44,724 bases of DNA from Colwellia sp. (lineage in GTDB: Bacteria > Pseudomonadota > Gammaproteobacteria > Enterobacterales > Alteromonadaceae), in the NCBI GenBank assembly GCA_022969215.1, contig JALJPA010000010.1, positions 1-44,724 of the forward strand. Reading direction: 5' to 3'. The notes beneath the pieces were generated by a model. It was not told the origin of the DNA and ran no database searches. It saw nothing but the letters and a program-made list of their open reading frames with translations. The stretch's first letter is position 1. Each line of letters opens with the position of its first letter. Below, one piece after another: positions 30,571-41,475 of the stretch. The position numbers and the translations under genes are program-made.

Positions 30571-30600
30571 CAAAAAAGCGCGGTATAAACCGCGCCTTTG
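30571..30600 (-). terminator. Terminator of argS
   Basis: AAAAAAGCGCGGTataaACCGCGCCTTTG; T-run on minus strand. Confidence 0.75.
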
Positions 30601-30623
30601 TGCACTTAATCATGTAGTGACTT

Positions 30624-32408
30624 TTACATTCTGTCCATCACTTCAATACCTAATATATCCAGACCCTGCTTTAAGGTGTCGGCGATAACTTTACATAGCG
30701 CTAAACGTGATGCTTTAACTTCTTCACTAATACCTTCTTTAAGAATAGGGCAGGCTTCATAAAAACTCATGTAAAGGCTAGCAAGCTCGTATAAATAATT
30801 ACAAAGCAAGTTAGGTGTACATTCACTAATTACTGCATCAATTACATCTTCAAGTTGCAACAACTTAAGCGCTAGTGCTTTTTCTTGCGGCTCGATAATA
30901 GTAATAGCGGCATTAGCTGGTAACGTACCGGCACTCGCTTGCGCTTTGCTAAATATACTTTGAATACGCGAATATGCATATTGTAAATAAGGTGCGGTAG
31001 CACCTTCAAAGCTCAACATAGTCTTCCAGTTGAAAATATAATCACTGGTACGATTTTTCGATAAATCGGCAAACTTAACCGCGCCAATACCAACCTTATT
31101 TGATATTTCCGCTAAATCAACATCGCTAATCTCAGGGTTTTTCTCTTTGATTAATGCAGCTGCACGGACAACGGCTTCATCAAGTAATTCTGCTAACTTG
31201 ATAGTACCACCAGTACGGGTTTTAAATGGTTTGCCATCATCACCCATCATCATGCCAAACGGACAATGTTGATAACCAACACTGTCAGGTAAGAAACCTG
31301 CTTTACGAGCAACAATTTCAACTTGTTTAAAATGTAATCCTTGGCGTGCATCGGTGAAAATAATGATGCGATCTGCCGCTAACTTGCCACTACGGTAACG
31401 ACACGCAGATAAGTCAGTAGTGGCATATAAGAAACCGCCTCCGGATTTCTGTACGATAAATACCGGTCTGTCGCCATCTTTGTTGGCCATTTCATCAATG
31501 AAAACAACTTTAGCGCCTTGACTCTCTTCGGCAACCCCACTCGCCATAAGCTCATCAACTACCGTTGATAAATCGTCGTTATAAGCACTTTCGCCCATAA
31601 TGTCAGAGCGTTTTAATGACACATTTAACTTAGCGTAGATTTCTTCACTGTGGGCAATAGAGATATCAATAAACTGTTGCCATAACTTGGCACTATCCGC
31701 ATCGCCACTTTGCAGTTTAACTACATCAGCACGTGCTCTATCGGCAAAACCATCTTCGTTGTCAAAACGAACTTTTGCTTCACGGTAAAAATTTTCTAAA
31801 TCGCTAAGGGCCGTTTCAGCCACTTCATCGCTAGCAAGTTTATCGCTTAAGTGCGCGATTAACATGCCAAACTGTGTGCCCCAATCACCCATGTGATTTT
31901 GACGAATTACTTTGTCACCACGAAACTCTAGTGCGCGTACTACTGCATCACCAATAATGGTTGAACGTAAGTGACCAACATGCATTTCTTTGGCAAGGTT
32001 AGGCGCTGAGTAATCAACAACTACTGTTTGCTGTTTATCATCAGCGTTGTCATCGGTAGCAGTACTTGTGCTAGCGACGCGTTGGCTAACACCAATAAAG
32101 TCATCTTGAGCAACAACATTAAGCTGAGCAGCTAACCATTTTTCACATAAATGAATATTGATAAAGCCAGGGCCGGCTAATTCAATTTTGCTAGCAATGC
32201 CATCAAGATTTAGTTCGGCTACAACCTTAGTAGCTAGTTCGCGCGGATTAGTCTTAAGCTTTTTCGCTGCACCCATTACACCATTGGCTTGATAGTCACC
32301 AAAGTTTGGACGGTTAGATAAACTAACCGCAGGGTTCGTTCCTTCAGGTAAGCCCGCAGCAACCATAGCAGCGCTAACTTTAGCACTCAAAATATCTTTA
32401 ATATTCAT
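30624..32408 (-). CDS. argS: Arginyl-tRNA synthetase
   Basis: MNIKDILSAKVSAA..., SAPNLAKEMHVGHLRSTIIGD (HIGH-like), C-terminal anticodon-binding domain ending LGIEVMDRM; ORF-track start 32453 trimmed to the conserved MNI start. Confidence 0.96.
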   Translation of the reverse strand: MNIKDILSAKVSAAMVAAGLPEGTNPAVSLSNRPNFGDYQANGVMGAAKKLKTNPRELATKVVAELNLDGIASKIELAGPGFINIHLCEKWLAAQLNVVAQDDFIGVSQRVASTSTATDDNADDKQQTVVVDYSAPNLAKEMHVGHLRSTIIGDAVVRALEFRGDKVIRQNHMGDWGTQFGMLIAHLSDKLASDEVAETALSDLENFYREAKVRFDNEDGFADRARADVVKLQSGDADSAKLWQQFIDISIAHSEEIYAKLNVSLKRSDIMGESAYNDDLSTVVDELMASGVAEESQGAKVVFIDEMANKDGDRPVFIVQKSGGGFLYATTDLSACRYRSGKLAADRIIIFTDARQGLHFKQVEIVARKAGFLPDSVGYQHCPFGMMMGDDGKPFKTRTGGTIKLAELLDEAVVRAAALIKEKNPEISDVDLAEISNKVGIGAVKFADLSKNRTSDYIFNWKTMLSFEGATAPYLQYAYSRIQSIFSKAQASAGTLPANAAITIIEPQEKALALKLLQLEDVIDAVISECTPNLLCNYLYELASLYMSFYEACPILKEGISEEVKASRLALCKVIADTLKQGLDILGIEVMDRM

Positions 32409-32620
32409 ACGTTGTCTCATTCTCTTTGTTATTTGGTTCAATACATTTATCAATCGTGCTCATTGACATGCGTCAACTCCGCGCGTTTTCTTCTGTCTTG
32501 AACCAACTAACTGCGAGAAGTGAGTAACTCACAGCTAGTAACTTAATTTGTTTTATTTTGCTGATTTATATCTTCAGCAAAACTTTCTAAATTCTTTTGA
32601 ACTTTCATCTTTGGCAAAGT

Positions 32621-32723
32621 AGTTTGCTTACTTTTACAAGGCGCTTGGTCATTTTTATAAAGGAGCTTAGTACACTAAGTGACTGAATAAAAATGATTAA
32701 GCAACGCTGTAAAATGACAAACT
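32621..32723. repeat. Long imperfect palindrome between prfC and argS
   Basis: Arms AGTTTG..TTTTACAAGGCGCTTGGTCATTTTTAT..GCTTAGT and AGTTTG..TTTTACAGCGTTGCTTAATCATTTTTAT..CACTTAGT (reverse complement) around 32672. Confidence 0.75.
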
Positions 32724-32733
32724 AAGAAGCCAA

Positions 32734-34314
32734 TTAGTGTTCACGTGTCGAGTGGAACTTGATATCGGGATGACGCTCTTGCGCTAATGATAAATTAACC
32801 ATAGTTGGCGCAATATACGTTAAGTTATTACCACCATCATAAGCTAGGTAATCACCGGCTTTCTTCTTAAATTGCTCTAAGGTGCGTTCATCATCACATG
32901 TACACCAGCGCGCAGTTGCAACACTAATTGCTTCGTAAATAGCATCAACTTTATATTCGGTCTTTAATCGTTGCACTACAACTTCAAACTGTAGTACACC
33001 AACCGCGCCAACAATCATGTCATTGTTAATGAAAGGTCTAAATACTTGTACAGCACCTTCTTCAGATAACTGTATCAAGCCTTTTTGTAGTTGTTTGGCT
33101 TTAAGTGGGTCGCGTAGGCGAATACGGCGGAACATTTCCGGGGCAAAGTTAGGAATACCACCAAACTTCATCATTTCACCTGAGGTAAAAGTATCACCAA
33201 TTTGAATGCTGCCATGGTTATGTAAACCGATAATATCGCCAGCGTATGCTTCATCAACGTTTGATCTATCACCGGCCATAAAGGTAACCGCATCGGCAAT
33301 TTTAACATCTTTGTTAATGCGCACTTGTTTCATCTTCATGCCTTTTTCATACTTGCCTGAGCAAATGCGCATGAAAGCAATACGATCGCGATGTTTCGGA
33401 TCCATATTGGCTTGGATTTTAAAAATGAATCCAGTAAATTTTTCCTCTTCCGGCGTTACTGTGCGTAAATCTGTTTTGCGCGGTAATGGCTTTGGTGCCC
33501 ATTTAGTTAAACCGTCGAGCATGTGGTCAACACCAAAGTTTCCTAGTGCCGTGCCGAAATATACGGGCGTTAATTCGCCATTTAGAAAAGCCTCTAAATC
33601 AAACTCATGGGAGGCGCCAAGTACTAATTCCATTTCCTCGCGGAAATCTTCAGCAAAGGGGCCAATGGCTTCATCAAGAAGGGGGTTATCAAGGCCTTTA
33701 ATGACACGCCTTTCTTGAATCATGTGACCTAGGCCTGATTGATACAAAAATATTTCATCGGTCAATAAGTTATACACGCCTTTGAATTCTTTGCCCATGC
33801 CAATTGGCCAGGTAATTGGTGCACATTTTATGTTTAATACCGTCTCAACTTCATCCATCACTTCAATAGGATCGCGCACATCACGATCCATTTTGTTCAT
33901 AAAAGTAATAATGGGCGTATCACGCAGACGAGTAACTTCCATTAATTTAACTGTACGTGCTTCAACACCTTTGGCCACGTCAATTACCATTAGACAAGAA
34001 TCAACAGCGGTTAATGTACGGTAAGTATCTTCCGAGAAATCTTCATGACCTGGAGTATCAAGCAAGTTTACCAAGCAGCCTTTGTAAGGAAATTGCATAA
34101 CCGAGGTAGTAATTGAAATACCACGCTCTTTTTCCATTTCCATCCAATCAGATTTTGCGTGTTGACCTGATTTTTTACCTTTTACCGTGCCGGCTCTTTG
34201 TAAGGCTTGACCAAACAAAAGTACCTTTTCGGTGATGGTGGTTTTACCCGCATCGGGATGAGAAATGATAGCAAAGGTGCGACGTAAGTCGACTTGCTGT
34301 TGCTGTGCAGACAT
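32734..34314 (-). CDS. prfC: Peptide chain release factor 3
   Basis: [26 protein letters not shown]...[35 protein letters not shown]. Confidence 0.97.
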   Translation of the reverse strand: MSAQQQQVDLRRTFAIISHPDAGKTTITEKVLLFGQALQRAGTVKGKKSGQHAKSDWMEMEKERGISITTSVMQFPYKGCLVNLLDTPGHEDFSEDTYRTLTAVDSCLMVIDVAKGVEARTVKLMEVTRLRDTPIITFMNKMDRDVRDPIEVMDEVETVLNIKCAPITWPIGMGKEFKGVYNLLTDEIFLYQSGLGHMIQERRVIKGLDNPLLDEAIGPFAEDFREEMELVLGASHEFDLEAFLNGELTPVYFGTALGNFGVDHMLDGLTKWAPKPLPRKTDLRTVTPEEEKFTGFIFKIQANMDPKHRDRIAFMRICSGKYEKGMKMKQVRINKDVKIADAVTFMAGDRSNVDEAYAGDIIGLHNHGSIQIGDTFTSGEMMKFGGIPNFAPEMFRRIRLRDPLKAKQLQKGLIQLSEEGAVQVFRPFINNDMIVGAVGVLQFEVVVQRLKTEYKVDAIYEAISVATARWCTCDDERTLEQFKKKAGDYLAYDGGNNLTYIAPTMVNLSLAQERHPDIKFHSTREH

Positions 34315-34645
34315 GCAAATTACCTGTTAAGAAAATAGTAGAAAAACACCCAGTTAATTAGGGACTTTTTAAAAATTATAAAATTGCGCGCATTGTACCA
34401 TTAAAACAGAGTGAATCTGTAATAAAGCGAGGTTATAAAGAGCAACTTTGTAGGTTGATAGCAGCTTAATAAAAAGGTAACACTTTTATTGATAATAAAT
34501 GGGGCAGATCAATTGGCTTGTTAAAGCAGATTTAACGTTTTATTAATGCTAGATGAAATCTAGGAAAAGGTAGTAAACAGTAGGCTGAAGCTAGTTTATT
34601 AGCTGCAAAGTAAGACAGCTGAGGTTAACCATATTAGTTAAATCG

Positions 34646-34894
34646 TTAATTAAATAAGCTTGAAATGAATTGAGCTTCATTTTGCTCTAATAAAGGGGAA
34701 TGTACTTTAGTTCTTTTTATATGGCTAACTTTGTCAGTCTGTTGGCTAACCTGATTCACTAATAAAGCAAAAGCTTGCTCTTGGTTCAGTCCGGTCAATT
34801 GGCTAATGTTTTTTAGTGCATCATTCACCATCAGGTTGGCAACATCTTCATTTGACAACTGACTATCTGCTGTAGGACTTATTTTAGTAAACAT
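34646..34894 (-). CDS. Hypothetical small protein
   Basis: 82 aa from MFTKISPTADSQLSNEDVANLM with upstream AGGGTGAG RBS-like sequence; ORF-track start is 34933. Confidence 0.55.
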   Translation of the reverse strand: MFTKISPTADSQLSNEDVANLMVNDALKNISQLTGLNQEQAFALLVNQVSQQTDKVSHIKRTKVHSPLLEQNEAQFISSLFN

Positions 34895-35049
34895 TTGGCT
34901 CACCCTAATGACTTTTAGGAATATAGTTAACAATCTTGTTAACTATATTAACCAAAGGAGAAGGATTAACTAGCGGCTTTGCGTTTCGAAGTGTTGTGAT
35001 TTGTTAATGTACTGAATAGTTTGTTACTTGTTAATCAAAGAGCTGTCTA

Positions 35050-35550
35050 TTAGCACTTTAGCGACATAACAATGGCATCTTCATAACCAAATCCTGAGCT
35101 ACTAGGATAATAACCTGTGCGGCGATCAATTTCGATAAAGCCGGAATTCATATAAAGCATTTGTGCGGCGATGTTTTTTGCTCGTACTTCTAAGAATATT
35201 TTGCTTGCGCCAAGTTTTTTCGCTTGGGCTAAAAATTGATTAAGTAAAACTTTACCATAACCTTTGCCTTGCTCACTTGGCAGAACACAAATATCCATCA
35301 GGGTTGCTTCACCGACAACATATTCACCAATGTAGAAACCAATACTTAGATCACCATGCTGCTCACCGAGTTTTTCTCCAAGCTTCTCACCAAGTTTTTC
35401 ACCGAAGTAACGACCACCAATACAACTTAAAAAGGTTTTTTCACTCCAGGGGTGTGAGTGACAAGCCAGCTCTATTGGCATTAACTTATCTACATCACCG
35501 GGCTTTATTTCAGCAAAGTGATTATTGCTACTTTTTGATGTCTTATTCAT
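35050..35550 (-). CDS. rimI: Ribosomal protein S18-alanine N-acetyltransferase with in-frame GEKL repeat
   Basis: HPWSEKTF, LPSEQGKGYGKVLLNQFL acetyl-CoA motif, LEVRAKNIAAQMLYMNSGF; overlaps holD by ATGA. Confidence 0.92.
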   Translation of the reverse strand: MNKTSKSSNNHFAEIKPGDVDKLMPIELACHSHPWSEKTFLSCIGGRYFGEKLGEKLGEKLGEQHGDLSIGFYIGEYVVGEATLMDICVLPSEQGKGYGKVLLNQFLAQAKKLGASKIFLEVRAKNIAAQMLYMNSGFIEIDRRTGYYPSSSGFGYEDAIVMSLKC

Positions 35551-35924
35551 TGTGCTTGTCTACTCAGTAATTGCCACAGTTGCTTTTTAAGCGCAGGCGA
35601 CTTTGAAATTTCGGCGATAGCTGGGGTGAGCAACTGCTGCTCAAGCCATTGTATTTCAACGGGGGATGATTTGTCGGTGAAATACCAGTTAAAGAGCCCT
35701 AAATCTAGATGGTCACCTTGCTGATTAATTTCACCGATACTTAAGCCAGTTGCTAATAAAATATCATTAAATAATTGCTGTTTGGCTAAGTTTTTTAAAT
35801 CAATATCAAGGTAACTATTAGAATGAGTCGGTACACTTTTATTTTGACTATCATTGGAGCGATGCTGCCAAAGGCTGATACCCATTTCAGTTAATTGCTC
35901 AAATTGATGTTGATTAATGCTCAT
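35547..35924 (-). CDS. holD: DNA polymerase III psi subunit
   Basis: Small protein directly upstream of rimI (conserved holD-rimI order); MSINQHQFEQLTEMGISLW. Confidence 0.75.
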   Translation of the reverse strand: MSINQHQFEQLTEMGISLWQHRSNDSQNKSVPTHSNSYLDIDLKNLAKQQLFNDILLATGLSIGEINQQGDHLDLGLFNWYFTDKSSPVEIQWLEQQLLTPAIAEISKSPALKKQLWQLLSRQAQ

Positions 35925-36092
35925 TAGTAAAGCTCATCAGTGAATGCTCATTAGCTAGGTATGATTTAAGGCTGAATATAATGACAGAATTCGCTGTTAA
36001 CGAACAGCAGATAAATTAATTCTGGGAATATATTAGCGAAAGATTTTTTGGAATATAGATAAAGAAATATAAAGATATACTGGAAGAAAAAA

Positions 36093-36169
36093 TGGCAGGG
36101 GTGGAGAGACTCGAACTCCCAACCATCGGTTTTGGAGACCGCTGTTCTACCAATTGGAACTACACCCCT
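36093..36169 (-). tRNA. tRNA-Trp (anticodon CCA), 3' CCA encoded
   Basis: AGGGGTGTAGTTCCAATTGGTAGAACAGCGGTCTCCAAAACCGATGGTTGGGAGTTCGAGTCTCTCCACCCCTGCCA folds as cloverleaf; loop CTCCAAA. Confidence 0.95.
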
Positions 36170-36329
36170 GCAACAGATTCGAATTATACTGATGCAGGTT
36201 AAAAGGTAAAGCCCTAATGTTCATCTTTTTACTAAATCGCGTCTGTTCGGCTAATTTACCAACAAACTGCCAGTAAAGTAGCCAGTCTCTAGCTGTTTTT
36301 ATTTTATGGTGCAGCTAACACCAGCTAAA

Positions 36330-38099
36330 TTACTTTAACTCGCTGCTAAAGCCTTGATGACAAAGACGGTATTTATCGGGATAAGGGAAAACATCTTTAT
36401 AAATACCATTAGCGACATCTTGTTGGCATTGTTGCCAATAGGTTGGTGTAAGTAAATCTTGGTGATGAATCTTAAAGGCTTTTAAATAGCTTGGATTAGC
36501 CAAAGCAAAAGTTGCTATCTCTTCAGGGAACATATCACCAGGCATTACACTGTACCAAGGCTCAGCAGCATACATTTGTTCTTCAGTGACCGCTTTAGGT
36601 TTTACCCGAAAGTTAACTTGGTCCATATAGGTGATTTCATCATAATCATAAAAAATAACCCGGCCATGACGAGTGACACCAAAGTTCTTCAGTAACATGT
36701 CACCCGGAAATATATCGGCAGAAATCAGTTGTTTAATGGCTTCACCGTAACCAAACATGGCGTCATTTATTTCATCTTGTTTTTTATTTTTAAGCGCATC
36801 CATCAGGTATAAATTGAGTGGCACCATGCGACGTTCTATATATAAATGCTCAATGATAAGAAGCTCATCCTTGCCTTCCCCTTCATAACGAATAATGGAA
36901 GAAGCAACTTTTTTCAGCTCCGCTAACAGTTCATCGTTAAAGCGGGCTTTAGGAAAAGCGACTTCAGAATACTCCATGGTATCAGCCATGCGACCCACTC
37001 TGTCGTGTAGTTTCACTAAGCGGTATTTTCCCTTTACATCTTTCTTGGTCATGTTTTTACTGGGGGAAAATTTATCTTTGATTATTTTGAATACATAAGG
37101 ATAAGAGGGCAGGGTAAATACTGACATCACCATGCCTTTAATACCGGCAGCTAATTCAAATTGGTCATCACTGTCTTCAAGGTGATTGAGAAAATCTCGA
37201 TAAAATTGGGTCTTGCCCTGTTTATGAAAACCGATGGCAGAATATAAATCTGCCTTGGTTTTATGAGGCATTAATCCCTGTAAGAAATTAACCAGCGCAT
37301 ACGGATGCTGGCAATCAACAAAAAAGTAAGCGCGGGCAAAACCAAAGACCACCGCCATGCTTTCGCTGGTAGTTAGTAATGCATCTATATATAAACCGCC
37401 TTTCTCGTTGTTAAGTACCGCAACAATAAAGGGGGTTTCTCCTGCGGGCGATAACACCCGACCAATTAAGTAGGCACCTTTATTACGATAAAAAGTAAAA
37501 TTGAGGATATCAAACTGTAAATCTTCTAGTTTTACCCTAGTTTTATGAGCTTTGCGGCGAAAGGCATTAATAAGAGCATCAACATCACGGTCTAGATCTT
37601 CAAAGGGAATTACCGTTCTGTGACTATTCATAATGTCACAAATAGTTTGTTTTAAACCGAGTGCTTGTGGTTGATAAGAGGTGTAGATCTTTGGAACTTC
37701 TTTCTCATCAAGGCGATGGGCAGTACTTTCTACAAAAATATAATCATTGTGATAATACTTGCGCTCGAATAAGTGACAAAAGACCGAATTGTAGAAAGTT
37801 TCCGCTAACTCGGGTTGTTTATGATTAGATAATAAATCTGAATAAACTGTTTTAACCTCTTGCCACAAAGCATCATCTAGATCGCTAATATTGAAGTATT
37901 CTTTAATAACGCTGCAGCTTTCTATTACTCGTTCGTCATAAAAGTTAGTTCTCGCTCTAGCTGAGCGGTGTACTTCATGCCATTGGCATTGTTGAAATCG
38001 CTCTCTGGCTGATTGAGTAATCTCAGTGAAAAGTGCAACATGGCGTTCAAAGCCACTAATAATGGTGTTGGCTATAGTAAAAGCAAGTTCATCTTTCAT
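36330..38099 (-). CDS. aceK: Isocitrate dehydrogenase kinase/phosphatase
   Basis: 589 aa; YYHNDYIFVESTAHRLDEKEVPKIYTSY, FKIIKDKFSPSKNMTK, FGVTRHGRVIFYDYDEI. Confidence 0.95.
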   Translation of the reverse strand: MKDELAFTIANTIISGFERHVALFTEITQSARERFQQCQWHEVHRSARARTNFYDERVIESCSVIKEYFNISDLDDALWQEVKTVYSDLLSNHKQPELAETFYNSVFCHLFERKYYHNDYIFVESTAHRLDEKEVPKIYTSYQPQALGLKQTICDIMNSHRTVIPFEDLDRDVDALINAFRRKAHKTRVKLEDLQFDILNFTFYRNKGAYLIGRVLSPAGETPFIVAVLNNEKGGLYIDALLTTSESMAVVFGFARAYFFVDCQHPYALVNFLQGLMPHKTKADLYSAIGFHKQGKTQFYRDFLNHLEDSDDQFELAAGIKGMVMSVFTLPSYPYVFKIIKDKFSPSKNMTKKDVKGKYRLVKLHDRVGRMADTMEYSEVAFPKARFNDELLAELKKVASSIIRYEGEGKDELLIIEHLYIERRMVPLNLYLMDALKNKKQDEINDAMFGYGEAIKQLISADIFPGDMLLKNFGVTRHGRVIFYDYDEITYMDQVNFRVKPKAVTEEQMYAAEPWYSVMPGDMFPEEIATFALANPSYLKAFKIHHQDLLTPTYWQQCQQDVANGIYKDVFPYPDKYRLCHQGFSSELK

Positions 38100-38376
38100 A
38101 GGGAAAATAACTCTTTAGTCAGTATTAAATCAGGCTTGTATAAAGTTCATATCAATAATGCATGATTTACCAACATACACTAAAAGCATTATTGCCGAGA
38201 TTATTTTGATAAATACCGGCTATCACTGGTAATAATGGTGCTTGAAGACAACTTTGTCGGCGGTTCTTTGCTACTAGGGCTAAGCTTAAGATGTAAAAGT
38301 GGCGAATTAACTTGCTATCAAGGGCGTGCAGCTCTAAAATTACGCCTTTTTTTAAGCCAGAAAAATAGCCAATATC

Positions 38377-39462
38377 ATGCGTGTTTCAGACTTTTCTTTC
38401 AATTTACCCGATGCCCTTATTGCTCGTTACCCTAAAGCCGAGCGTACTGCTAGCCGTTTAATGAGCTTAAATGGTGATTCTGGTGCGATAACCGATGGTG
38501 TTTTTACCGATATAGTAGCGCAATTAAACTCAGGTGATTTACTCGTTTTTAATAATACTCGTGTGATCCCGGCCAGAATGTTTGGCCGAAAAGCCAGTGG
38601 TGGTAAAATTGAGGTTTTGATTGAGCGGATCATTGATCAAAATACCGCCCTTGCTCATATTCGTGCCAGTAAATCACCCAAAGTTGGCAATGAACTTTAC
38701 CTATGCAGAGAGAAAGGTAATGAGCTTGACAATGACGATAGTGCCGTTAAATTTAAAGCAACTATGGTTGCCCGTCACGGGGCACTTTTTGAGCTTAAAT
38801 TTGCTGATGGTCAATCAGTGTTAGATGTTTTAGATCAAATTGGTCATATGCCACTACCGCCTTATATTGACCGACCTGATGAAGACAGTGATAAAGAGCG
38901 TTATCAAACAGTTTACAATGAAAAGCCTGGTGCGGTTGCCGCGCCAACAGCTGGCTTACATTTTGATAATGCTCTGTTAGAAAAAATTAAAGCTAAGGGC
39001 GTTGAGTTAGCTTTTGTTACCTTGCACGTCGGCGCAGGTACGTTTCAACCGGTAAAAGTTGACGAGATTGCCGATCATATTATGCACGCGGAATACGTTG
39101 AAGTATCAGATGAAGTGGTTACCCAAATAGCAAAAACCAAAGCAGCGGGTGGTAGAGTTGTTGCGGTTGGCACAACCTCAGTACGTTCTCTTGAAAGTGC
39201 GGCAAAAGCTTCTAAAGATAAAGGCGAAGCCTTAGGTGCTTTTTATGGTGATACCGATATATTTATCACCCCAGGTTATAAATTTCAAATCATCGATGCC
39301 TTAGTGACTAACTTTCACTTGTCAGAATCAACTTTATTGATGCTGGTTAGTGCCTTTTCTGGTTATGACCATATAATGCCCGCTTATCAACACGCTATAG
39401 ATAAAGAATATCGATTCTTTAGTTATGGTGATGCTATGTTCTTAACTAAAAAAGAGCAATAA
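38377..39462 (+). CDS. queA: S-adenosylmethionine:tRNA ribosyltransferase-isomerase
   Basis: [48 protein letters not shown]. Confidence 0.97.
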   Translation: MRVSDFSFNLPDALIARYPKAERTASRLMSLNGDSGAITDGVFTDIVAQLNSGDLLVFNNTRVIPARMFGRKASGGKIEVLIERIIDQNTALAHIRASKSPKVGNELYLCREKGNELDNDDSAVKFKATMVARHGALFELKFADGQSVLDVLDQIGHMPLPPYIDRPDEDSDKERYQTVYNEKPGAVAAPTAGLHFDNALLEKIKAKGVELAFVTLHVGAGTFQPVKVDEIADHIMHAEYVEVSDEVVTQIAKTKAAGGRVVAVGTTSVRSLESAAKASKDKGEALGAFYGDTDIFITPGYKFQIIDALVTNFHLSESTLLMLVSAFSGYDHIMPAYQHAIDKEYRFFSYGDAMFLTKKEQ

Positions 39463-39527
39463 AAGAGCGAAGCAAGAATACTTATTTTTAAACCCAAACA
39501 CCGCCAGCCTGTTTTGCTAGTGGGTGA

Positions 39528-40697
<1,170 letters not shown>

Positions 40698-40799
40698 TAT
40701 TTAAACATTATTTAAAAGCTAATTTAACTAGCTAGTGTTTTAAAAAATTGAAAAAATCCTGTGGTTTGATATTTTGCAGCGAATACGTTCAATTGAAAG

Positions 40800-40833
40800 G
40801 AAAATGCACGGAGTTGACGTTAGTCAATGAGTA
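40800..40833 (-). repeat. Short dispersed motif, copy B (TACTCATTGACTAACGTCAACTCCGTGCATTTTC)
   Basis: Near-identical to 32457-32490 (+) and 41290-41321 (+). Confidence 0.7.
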
Positions 40834-40914
40834 CCTTTGACATATCAATTGGGCGAAAGCGCAATAAAATAGAAAGTCACTAACTAATATAATAAGAAGT
40901 AAGGAAGTAAGTTT

Positions 40915-41247
40915 ATGAGTTTATTTATCAGTACAGCCCATGCCGCAGACGGAGCACCAGCCGGTGGCGGAATGGAAATGATCATTATGCTAGCCGTTTT
41001 TGGTTTGGTATTCTTTTTCATGATCTACCGCCCACAAGCTAAACGTGTAAAAGAGCATAAAGGTTTAATGTCTTCATTAGCGAAAGGCGATGAAGTGCTA
41101 ACACAAGGCGGTATTGTTGGCAAAATCGTTAAAGTATCTGATGAAAAAGACTTTGTTGTTGTTAGCATTAGTGAAGGTACTGAAGTAACAGTACAAAAAG
41201 GCGCAATCAACGCTGTACTTCCAAAAGGCACAATGAAATCTCTGTAG
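40915..41247 (+). CDS. yajC: Preprotein translocase subunit YajC
   Basis: MIYRPQAKRVKEHKGLMSSLAKGDEVLTQGGIVGKI. Confidence 0.95.
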   Translation: MSLFISTAHAADGAPAGGGMEMIIMLAVFGLVFFFMIYRPQAKRVKEHKGLMSSLAKGDEVLTQGGIVGKIVKVSDEKDFVVVSISEGTEVTVQKGAINAVLPKGTMKSL

Positions 41248-41265
41248 CACCTATCTCATTGCCAT

Positions 41266-41339
41266 TTAACACACTAGTGGCATCGGGAATACTTATTGAC
41301 ATGCGTCAACTCCGTGTTCCCTTTTTACTAGTGTATTAA
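41266..41339. repeat. Nested palindromic element between yajC and secD, containing motif copy C
   Basis: TTAACACACTAGT (41266-41278)/ACTAGTGTATTAA (41327-41339); GGGAATAC/GTGTTCCC; apex TTGACatgCGTCAA. Confidence 0.75.
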
Positions 41340-41475
41340 CTGCCAGCGAGCTAAAGCGTACATAATTATTGTGTAAGCTAAAGCTATAAAAGTTGATTTA
41401 AGTAAGTAAGGTGGGCAGCTTGTGTTATCAAAAGCTTTGTTCACACGAAAGAGTAATAAATAAAAAGGACACATT

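Noticed and set aside
33206-33718. 170-aa plus-strand ORF opposite prfC
   Set aside because: Entirely antisense to a well-conserved prfC reading frame; composition reflects the complementary coding strand and no recognisable domain is present.
36330-38099. aceK without aceA/aceB in the window
   Set aside because: aceA/aceB may simply lie elsewhere; the window alone cannot show that the arrangement is unusual.
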